Shown here: piece after piece, positions 16,477-23,785 of the stretch
Numbering within the stretch: the first letter of the stretch is position 1
How the letters are laid out: each line of letters opens with the position of its first letter
Source of the DNA: a virus
IMG/VR virus record: IMGVR_UViG_3300027782_000361
Location: 1-23,785 of that record
DNA length: 23,785 nucleotides
Reading direction: 5' to 3' (one strand)
Notes under the pieces: generated by a model
What the model saw: the letters and a program-made list of their open reading frames with translations, nothing else
Database searches by the model: none
Told to the model about the DNA's origin: nothing
Program-made: the position numbers and the translations under genes

Positions 16477-19400
16477 ATAGTTTAGGAAGTGCTCCAGTAT
16501 ATCTCAAACCATTACCCCTTCTCTGAATTGTTGGGAAAGTTGATAATCCAACATCTATGGTATTTCCAGTTACTCCTATAGAAATTGGAGAACTAGACCT
16601 AGTGAATCCTGACAACCTTCCCCAAGAGAATTTGCCTACTGGATTTGATACACTACCTGTAGATGTAAGTCCAACTACAGATGTATTAGATTTTATATTG
16701 CAAGTAATAATTCCAGTAGTACCACTATAAGAGAATTGGTGAATATAGTAAATATTATCTAAGAATGTCGATCCAACACCAACAACTGCAGTATCTGAAC
16801 TATCAATTGAAGTTACTCCCCTTCCAATACGTGTGTCAAAGATATAAATTGGATATCCAGTTTGTAATCCGGTATAAGATGCTGCATTTAAATTAAATTT
16901 AAGTGCCAATGAATTTCCACCACTACCCGTTGTGGTTCCAATTCCTGTAATAGTGCCAGAAAATCCATTCACTAAAGAAATATTTGAAATATTTTCATAG
17001 GTTGGGTCTGGTAGTGGGACAATAACTGCTGGTGGTATACCAATACTATACCCCAATCCAGGATTTGTAATTGTAATTGGTGTTGTTAGAGATCCTGCAG
17101 CAGAGACTGCAATAGTTGCTGTTGCAGTATTTCCAATACCAATACCAATTCCCATAGGTAATGAAGTTGAAATACCTACTGTTAATGGAGCAGCAATTTT
17201 AACATTAACCGATGATCCAGTATATCCACTTCCAGGATTAGTAATCGATAATGATTGAATAGTACCAGCAACAGAGACTATTGCAGTAACTGCTGCAGAT
17301 ACTGGATCAGTAGTTCCAGAAACAATTAAAGCATTAAAATTGACTGGAGATTCTTCCTCATAATTGAAGAAATCTGCATTATCAACAAATATTTGAGTAT
17401 CTGTGGATGAGAAATTTTTAATAATTTTTGCTGTTGGATATACTAAAGATTCAATAGAATCTCTAGTTTTATAAACATTCTCTCCATTAATTTTTCTATC
17501 AACTTTCTGTTTAATCCAACTTAATGGTTTATAATTTTCAGTATCAATTCCATTATCGGAATACAAATTAGTTTCAAATTTATCCGAGAAAGATAAATCA
17601 AATACCGTTCTCTTGTCCTGTGCTATTGTACCAAAAATGCTATTATTTTTAAGTACTTGTACAGTATCTCCTCTTTTTATAGTTTCATTTATAGTTGTAA
17701 CTAAACTACTATCATCACCTTTGGTTCCTCTGTAGAAAAAGATTGCAACTTTATCTTCTGGTTTTGGTGCAGTTGTGAATACAAAAGATGTTCCACCATC
17801 AAACTCGTATGCTACTCCAGGATTTTGGATTACACCATTAACAAAGATTAATAATATATTGGAAAGATTTATTTGAGTATCTGCCTGAGACTCAAAACTT
17901 AATAGTTCGTTATTATAGTATAATGGGAATCTAGTTCTAAATCCATCTTGGTAATTTACAATAGAATCAATATAATCAAATTCTCCAAATTGCCAAGCAG
18001 CAAAGGAATCGGTAAATGTATCAAGAACTGTTAGTTTAAATTCTGATAATGGAGATCCCAATCTAGAATCAGTGACTAAACCAACCGGTTTAAATATATC
18101 TCCACGTTGGAAATTATACCCTTGTCTAGAAATATTAAATTTATTTACTTGATAATATGTTGATCCTATTCCAGTAGTTGAACTTGCACCAACTTCAACA
18201 TTTAATAAAAGTCCGGTTCCAGTAGATGTTGTTGTACCTATACCCAATCTAGATACTCCCGTTACACTAAGATTTTCATATGAAGGTTCGGATACAAATA
18301 TCTTAGGATTGGTATATCCAGTTCCACCATTAATGATACTAAATGATAATGTTCCTCCTGCCCCAACGGATGCTCTTACAGATGCTGCTGTACCTGTATG
18401 CCCACTTTCATATACACTAACTCCTATAGAAACAATACCGTTGTATCCAGAACCAAGATTATCGGTAGTTCCCAAACCAACAGATCTAATTGAACCACCT
18501 GCCCCTACTACAGCAGTCACAGCTGCTCCAACAAGAGGTGCATATCCCAATCCAGCAGATGATCCTAGAGAAATGATTATTCCACCTCTAGGAATTTGAT
18601 TTTGATTTACATCAAATTGAGAAGTAAAAATATCTAAAGTATTTGCTGAAGTAATACCAGAAAATACTACACTACTTACTCCAACAATAGAATTTTCAAC
18701 AATTTTAAAATTATTTGATGGATTATTATCTGTTGTTGGTGTTTGAAAAATACCATTTATAAACAAAATACCATTACCGCCAGTTGAACCCAATCCAACA
18801 GTATTTGCTCCACCAACAGTTAATGTAAAAGTTCTACCAATACCTGTAAATCTGCTAGAAATATCATCATATATTTGATTAGTTGTATAATTATTCCTTA
18901 AATATACTCTTCCAGCAAAATCAGATGTTTCAAAAATTAAATTACTAGAATCTCTTATTATTTGAGGATTTCCTCTAGGTGGTTCAGTAAAGAAAATGCT
19001 ATTTCCAACAATATTATAAGAACCTTTATAAATTCTTGCTTGTGTTGAATCAGTATGTGTTGTTGAAGATGATCCAACAAATCCTCTAGAAACCTCAACG
19101 AGTGGAATTGATCCACTGTTCGTAATTGGCCCTACGTTAGTTGTTCCCAAACCAACACTAACGACTGCCATATACTCATTATCTATTTTAAGAATATTTT
19201 TTGGTGCAATTGTGCTTATTCCACTCAAAGCAAATATTGATGTTCCTATACTAATTTGTCCACCATTCCCCGATAAAGTATGTGATATTGGGGTATATGA
19301 TAATGGATATTGAACTAGGTTATCAATAGTAATAATTGCCTTTTCATTTTTTTTGTACATTTCAAGCATATGTGCATTTCCTTCTCCAACAGAAGTAAAT

Positions 19401-22400
19401 GTTACTCCAATACCACTTTGAGCATTGTTTTTAGTTGTTGCCAATCTAAATGTATTATTATCAACCTTAATTACAAAAACTGTAGAAGGCAAAACATTGG
19501 TTGGACTAATCATCATTGCAGTAGAACCAATTCCCAAAAATGTTGATTTTGGGGTATAAATTAGTTGCTCAGTATTGCTAAAAAAGTGATTTGGTATAGT
19601 AAATGTTCCCGTAGTTCTGTTCAATTCGGAAGTATTGGATGGATCAAATGTTTTTGCAAAAATTGGATATCCATCAGATGTTAAATTAAATTCTGTTCTA
19701 TTAATTCTATCCCCATTGATTGCATTGTAATAATTAACATCGATAGATTCTGAAATTGATCCATATACAAGATCTGGTGGAATATTTACATTATCTAAAA
19801 TTGTATACATGCACTGACTAAATGCAGAAATATTAATTTGTGATGTTATTGTTGAATCTGGGTAGAATTTTAGTACAAAATTATTCCCAGAGTATTCTCC
19901 ACCAAAAGTTCCAATTCCAGTAGTACTTCCAACAGAAAGGAAAGCACCTTGTTGAATATAGAAATTATTAGAATCTTGCACTAACATAATTTGATGCAGT
20001 GCATTTGTAGACCCTGAACCAACTTTAACTAAAGATTTGACTGCTGTAAAATCATTTTTGTTTATTGTTATTACTTCCGTAGATGCTGCAGAAACTGTTG
20101 ATGAATAATTTGATTTGTATATTGCAGTTCTTTCAAATCCATTTGATTGCCCAGGCAATTTAAAACGATATGTTCCAGTACCAATTGCTGTTGTACCAAA
20201 TCCAACAACTCTTGATCTAATAATATTATTATTAGACGAATTATTTGTATAATTTAAAGATAATACTCCAGAAGAAATATTGGCACCAAATGTTCCTATA
20301 AAATTTCCAGAGTAATTATTAGTTGAGAATTCAGAATCAAAATAATATTCGGAAATATAAGTATCTGTTCCATCATGAGTCACGTATAACTCAACAAAAT
20401 TCATATCATTTGTTGTGTTATTGATAACTTGAGTATTAACATAAAGTGAATTAAACTTATTAGCGTCTAAAGATATAATAGATGTTATTATTCCAGACGC
20501 TGCATTAATATAAGATCCAGTTAAATTAACAAAACCAATAGATGTAGTTCCAACTCCAGTAGAAGATGAATTAAATTCGTTAGTAATTAATTTTAAATCA
20601 TAATCAATATTATATGGGTCAACAGGTGTAAACTGCAAATAACTATCATTCAAATTATCCACATATATTGAGAATGATCCAATCTCTTCTCCAGAAGTAT
20701 GTGTAAGTCCAGATCCTACGTTAACTAATGTTCCCTTGTTCAATAAGAAATTGTCCGTACCATCATTTAATAAAACTAATTCTGTTAGTTGAATTTGGGA
20801 ATTATTGGAGCTAGAAATTCTTATTAATAAGTTGTAATAAGATACTCCAGAAGTTAATTTAATAACATTTAAGAAATTACTTGGTTCCCTGTTTAAGTTG
20901 GAAAACTGTCTGCTTATGTCATCTATCGATAGAACTACATTAGTTCTAGATTGAATATAATCAGTAAGTTTTTTATTTTTTAATTTTAAGAATTTAGAAG
21001 AGGTTCCAACAGTATCGATATCTACTACTAAATCAAAATCATAAATGGTGTCCACTCTATTTTCTTCAATTATGTCACAAATTATTGTTGTAGCATTTGA
21101 TGAAGAAATTCCGGAAGTTGCGGTTGATGTAATTCCAGTATCTGCAAAGTTTTTTAATCCACTGGTATGAAGTAAACTATTTACAGGAGTCTTTAAATTT
21201 TGATATGTAATAGGACTCTTTACAGTGTAAGATAGATTTTGATAATAATCATTATTTGGAATTACTTGATCATCATAATCAAGTTTTCCAATATCATCAA
21301 CCCATCCAAGATCTTTTCTAATAGAATAATTAATCTTAAATCTTCCAAAATTATCTTTAATTGAATCTATAGATGCAATATTCCCAGATTCTTTACCTTT
21401 TATGACTTCTCCAACGGATAATTCATAGGATCCAAGTACTTTAATGAATGAATTATTATAATCAGTAATAATCAAATCCCTTTCAATACCATCTGAAATA
21501 ATATTTTCACCAATAATAAATGACGATGATTTTTGAATAACTTCAAAAGTTGGATAATCAGTAATATTTACAATATTTGCAACTGAATCTTGAATTGTTT
21601 TTGCTATCCCAGTATTTGTTGTTAATCCAATAGAACCAAGATCAAGTACAACCTTATCAAGAACACCTGTATAATATCCACTAACGGTAAAAAACTGATA
21701 TCCATACTCTTCTGAATTAAATCCAGATCCACCAACACCAATGTTTTGAATACCTTCCACAAATACTTTATCACCTACAGTGAATGGTAAATTGGTTGTT
21801 GAGAAACCAAGTACTGGTGTAGTAATGAAACAAGTAAAAATTCCACTAGAGGAAGACTCCACTTTTTGAATACTAATTCCATTCGTGTTATTAGTTGCAA
21901 ATAAATGTACTGTTGTTTCTGGAAGACCTTTTGGTTCACTTATAATATTTACTGAAGATATTGAATTTCCTGATAATACTGATTCTAAAATTCCACTATC
22001 AATTTTTTCTCCAGTATTTGTATCTACAACTACAATTGATGGTGGATTAGTATATCCCTTCCCACCATCAGTAACTGAAATACTATCTATCGTATTTGAA
22101 TTTTTTATTGTAATTATGGGTGATATAAATGCAGTTGGTTGTAAAGTTTTATCCGAAGAATATTCAAATTCATCGTTAATAATTCGGACTTCTTTTACAT
22201 TACCTATTGTTGATGATTTTGCAATAATATAAGCATCTTTCCCCTCAATAGAGTCAGATCCTACAAATACAGGAAGTTTTTTATATCCCACTCCACCAGA
22301 GATAATATTGATTTTATTAATAGATCCTTTTTCTGATATGGAGCTGGTAGAATATTCTAAAGCATCACATTCATTTTGAGAATAGTTTAACTTTTCTGGA

Positions 22401-23785
22401 ATTTTATTTAAGGAAATATTAAATGTAGTTTGCCCAATACCTGAAATAACATAATCTGAATTATAATAACTATCTTTAAATAATATTTCTGAATAATTAT
22501 TTACTTCTACATCAGAAATACTAATATATCCAGATTTTTCCAAATTGTAATATAATTTATTTGGCAAATTAGAATCATAATTAATAGTAAGTGAAGCGTT
22601 AGTAGAATTTCCAATAGTTCCTACACCAGAAAGTGTAAATCCACTTGTTGCTCCAGTAGAAACAAATTCATTATTAAAGTTTTGGTCATAATATATTTTG
22701 AAATTATAACCAGAAAGTGAACTATCCGATAAATTAAATACTACATTGTTATTTTTAATTGTTTCAATTTGTGGGTTTATTAATGAAATGCTTTGATTTG
22801 ATCCACCAGTACTAGCAATACTTACTACAACAGGTGGAATAGTATTAACATCAATATAAGTTTTTGAAAGTTTGATATTGTTATCATCAACTTTATATGC
22901 ATAATAAGATCCTGTTGACAATCCAGATGCGACTAAGTTTGCAGAATATAAAACCTTATCTCCAGTATTTAAATTGTGTGAATTAATTGTGATTGTATTG
23001 GTTGTTGTATTAATTCCAGTGGAATTAAATGTAATAGGATTAATTAAAATATTTCCAGTAGTTGCATCCCTCTTAACATAAATTGAAGTTGAAGTTCCAA
23101 TACCAACTGAAAGATTCGGTTTAACATTTAAACTAACAATATCTCCAGCAGTTAATTCGTGGTATGTTGAAACTGAAACTGTAGATTTAATTTTTTGAAC
23201 TTTTCCTAGTTTTTGAGTATATACGCTTTCAAATGAATACCTCTCATTGTCACTTCCATTCGTAATGAAGAATACTTCGGATGAACTAAGAGTAGTCTTG
23301 ATTCCAATAGTATTTTTATTCTTACTTGTTAAGTATACATTTTGTGGCAAATTAAATAGACTTCCAGTTGGTGAAGTTGAAATTGCAATATTTGAACCAC
23401 TAGTTGTAAAAATAACTTGTTGATTATTTGTAAATGGATGATTTTCAATATAAATCCCTTGTGTTGGAATATTTCTTGTAATAGTAGAATCCCCAAATTG
23501 TAAAGTTATTGAATTTGTAATTCCACTTGTAGTCCCAACACCTACAGATTTTTTTGGATTAAAATATACTTTATTGTTAACTTTAGACTCAAAATAATCT
23601 ATATTTTGAGAAATTGTAAATGAATTGGGAATAAAGGTTATTTGTGAAGTTGCAGTATGAGATATTCCAGTTGATCCCCTGGATACTCTAAGTATATTGG
23701 AATTTTCAAATACTTCCAATACTGACATTGTTTCTGTTCCAATTCCAATACTACTTCCAACAGATACTGATGGTGGAAGTTGAGT
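16472..23785 (-). CDS. Giant beta-rich virion structural protein, gp7-position baseplate/tail protein (N terminus missing)
   Basis: The frame stays open to the right edge: 19 codons precede the first ATG (23726-23728) with no stop, so at least 2437 residues are present and the true start is outside the window. The protein is rich in Ser, Thr, Gly, Asn and Ile with few Cys, and consists of many short beta modules. Numbering from that ATG, HxxxxxxQ/DxVxY-like modules lie near residues 97, 251 and 1381. RGxxGxxxxH modules lie near 17 and 1551. GxGY modules lie near 479, 558, 1763, 1804, 2167 and 2226. A YYQNLSY motif near 829 and an NGVIQNPG...FFYRGT block near 1950-2005 are typical, as I recall them, of large cyanophage structural proteins. 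It lies directly upstream of gp8, where T4 has gp7 (1032 aa), so a baseplate wedge role is inferred from position. A tail-fibre-like role is the alternative. I see no enzymatic motif. Confidence 0.8.
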   Translation of the reverse strand, partial: TQLPPSVSVGSSIGIGTETMSVLEVFENSNILRVSRGSTGISHTATSQITFIPNSFTISQNIDYFESKVNNKVYFNPKKSVGVGTTSGITNSITLQFGDSTITRNIPTQGIYIENHPFTNNQQVIFTTSGSNIAISTSPTGSLFNLPQNVYLTSKNKNTIGIKTTLSSSEVFFITNGSDNERYSFESVYTQKLGKVQKIKSTVSVSTYHELTAGDIVSLNVKPNLSVGIGTSTSIYVKRDATTGNILINPITFNSTGINTTTNTITINSHNLNTGDKVLYSANLVASGLSTGSYYAYKVDDNNIKLSKTYIDVNTIPPVVVSIASTGGSNQSISLINPQIETIKNNNVVFNLSDSSLSGYNFKIYYDQNFNNEFVSTGATSGFTLSGVGTIGNSTNASLTINYDSNLPNKLYYNLEKSGYISISDVEVNNYSEILFKDSYYNSDYVISGIGQTTFNISLNKIPEKLNYSQNECDALEYSTSSISEKGSINKINIISGGVGYKKLPVFVGSDSIEGKDAYIIAKSSTIGNVKEVRIINDEFEYSSDKTLQPTAFISPIITIKNSNTIDSISVTDGGKGYTNPPSIVVVDTNTGEKIDSGILESVLSGNSISSVNIISEPKGLPETTVHLFATNNTNGISIQKVESSSSGIFTCFITTPVLGFSTTNLPFTVGDKVFVEGIQNIGVGGSGFNSEEYGYQFFTVSGYYTGVLDKVVLDLGSIGLTTNTGIAKTIQDSVANIVNITDYPTFEVIQKSSSFIIGENIISDGIERDLIITDYNNSFIKVLGSYELSVGEVIKGKESGNIASIDSIKDNFGRFKINYSIRKDLGWVDDIGKLDYDDQVIPNNDYYQNLSYTVKSPITYQNLKTPVNSLLHTSGLKNFADTGITSTATSGISSSNATTIICDIIEENRVDTIYDFDLVVDIDTVGTSSKFLKLKNKKLTDYIQSRTNVVLSIDDISRQFSNLNREPSNFLNVIKLTSGVSYYNLLIRISSSNNSQIQLTELVLLNDGTDNFLLNKGTLVNVGSGLTHTSGEEIGSFSIYVDNLNDSYLQFTPVDPYNIDYDLKLITNEFNSSSTGVGTTSIGFVNLTGSYINAASGIITSIISLDANKFNSLYVNTQVINNTTNDMNFVELYVTHDGTDTYISEYYFDSEFSTNNYSGNFIGTFGANISSGVLSLNYTNNSSNNNIIRSRVVGFGTTAIGTGTYRFKLPGQSNGFERTAIYKSNYSSTVSAASTEVITINKNDFTAVKSLVKVGSGSTNALHQIMLVQDSNNFYIQQGAFLSVGSTTGIGTFGGEYSGNNFVLKFYPDSTITSQINISAFSQCMYTILDNVNIPPDLVYGSISESIDVNYYNAINGDRINRTEFNLTSDGYPIFAKTFDPSNTSELNRTTGTFTIPNHFFSNTEQLIYTPKSTFLGIGSTAMMISPTNVLPSTVFVIKVDNNTFRLATTKNNAQSGIGVTFTSVGEGNAHMLEMYKKNEKAIITIDNLVQYPLSYTPISHTLSGNGGQISIGTSIFALSGISTIAPKNILKIDNEYMAVVSVGLGTTNVGPITNSGSIPLVEVSRGFVGSSSTTHTDSTQARIYKGSYNIVGNSIFFTEPPRGNPQIIRDSSNLIFETSDFAGRVYLRNNYTTNQIYDDISSRFTGIGRTFTLTVGGANTVGLGSTGGNGILFINGIFQTPTTDNNPSNNFKIVENSIVGVSSVVFSGITSANTLDIFTSQFDVNQNQIPRGGIIISLGSSAGLGYAPLVGAAVTAVVGAGGSIRSVGLGTTDNLGSGYNGIVSIGVSVYESGHTGTAASVRASVGAGGTLSFSIINGGTGYTNPKIFVSEPSYENLSVTGVSRLGIGTTTSTGTGLLLNVEVGASSTTGIGSTYYQVNKFNISRQGYNFQRGDIFKPVGLVTDSRLGSPLSEFKLTVLDTFTDSFAAWQFGEFDYIDSIVNYQDGFRTRFPLYYNNELLSFESQADTQINLSNILLIFVNGVIQNPGVAYEFDGGTSFVFTTAPKPEDKVAIFFYRGTKGDDSSLVTTINETIKRGDTVQVLKNNSIFGTIAQDKRTVFDLSFSDKFETNLYSDNGIDTENYKPLSWIKQKVDRKINGENVYKTRDSIESLVYPTAKIIKNFSSTDTQIFVDNADFFNYEEESPVNFNALIVSGTTDPVSAAVTAIVSVAGTIQSLSITNPGSGYTGSSVNVKIAAPLTVGISTSLPMGIGIGIGNTATATIAVSAAGSLTTPITITNPGLGYSIGIPPAVIVPLPDPTYENISNISLVNGFSGTITGIGTTTGSGGNSLALKFNLNAASYTGLQTGYPIYIFDTRIGRGVTSIDSSDTAVVGVGSTFLDNIYYIHQFSYSGTTGIITCNIKSNTSVVGLTSTGSVSNPVGKFSWGRLSGFTRSSSPISIGVTGNTIDVGLSTFPTIQRRGNGLRYTGALPKLL
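17030..17260 (-). repeat. Pair of GxGY modules near the C terminus of the giant gp7-position protein
   Basis: Two modules, ITNPGSGYTG and ITNPGLGYSI, lie about 59 residues apart. They are separated by a Gly/Ile/Ala-rich run that includes GIGIGIGN. They resemble the gp14 array most closely (N-x-G-x-G-Y). They are diverged in DNA. Confidence 0.6.
18300..18460 (-). repeat. Second pair of GxGY modules in the giant gp7-position protein
   Basis: The segment encodes GSGYNGIVSIG followed about 41 residues later by GGTGYTNPKIF, the same spacing as in the gp14 array. Between them is an Ala/Gly-rich strand (GTAASVRASVGAGG). Confidence 0.6.

Noticed and set aside
18309-18599. Pro-rich plus-strand frame opposite the giant gene, and similar Pro-rich frames at 4276-4725
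   Set aside because: Pro codons appear because Gly codons of the GxGY modules are read on the opposite strand. No start signals.
7516-23785. Diversity-generating retroelement targeting the giant structural genes
   Set aside because: No reverse transcriptase, no near-identical template/variable repeat pair with adenine-specific differences, and no C-type lectin variable domain was seen in the window.
1-23785. tRNA genes, integrase, attachment sites, insertion sequences
   Set aside because: No cloverleaf-like segment, no recombinase or transposase motif and no gene-free space large enough to hold them.

Overview
This window is part of the virion-structure region of a large T4-like marine myovirus of the cyanophage or pelagiphage kind. 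The DNA is AT-rich (about one third G+C by eye). All supported genes lie on the minus strand, so transcription runs from high to low coordinates. The genes are packed end to end: most junctions are 1-14 bp overlaps or gaps of a few bases, and the longest gene-free stretch inside the window is 34 bp. No host marker is present (no photosynthesis or metabolic gene), so Prochlorococcus, Synechococcus and Pelagibacter all remain possible hosts. Gene identities come from recognised family motifs and from synteny with T4 and cyanophages. No search was run.

Layout in transcription order. First comes a giant beta-rich structural protein of at least 2437 residues, open at the right window edge and in the position of T4 gp7. 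It is followed by baseplate wedge gp8 (512 aa) and a second giant protein of 2463 aa with a DUF4815-type N terminus, in the gp9/gp10 position. Next are two tiny helical proteins (66 and 56 aa), a 114 aa beta protein and a 153 aa tail-fibre-like protein. The neck and tail-completion genes gp13, gp14 and gp15 follow, then the small terminase gp16. After gp16, where T4 has gp17, there is instead a 553 aa basic protein made of several small cysteine-containing modules, a 297 aa protein with a charged helical N terminus and a fibre-like C terminus, and the first 100 codons of another beta-rich protein cut by the left edge.

Together these genes build the baseplate (gp7-like, gp8 and DUF4815 proteins), close the head (gp13, gp14), cap the tail (gp15) and begin DNA packaging (gp16). 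The main unexplained feature is a set of small beta-rich sequence modules (GxGY type, FxxGExVxG type, RGxxGxxxxH type and HxxxxGDxVxY type). They recur within proteins and also across proteins of different ancestry, including an insertion of about 240 residues into the neck protein gp14. A perfect T4-like late promoter octamer (TATAAATA) overlaps the stop codon of the first giant gene, just before gp8. I found no tRNA, CRISPR array, integrase, insertion sequence, reverse transcriptase or diversity-generating element.
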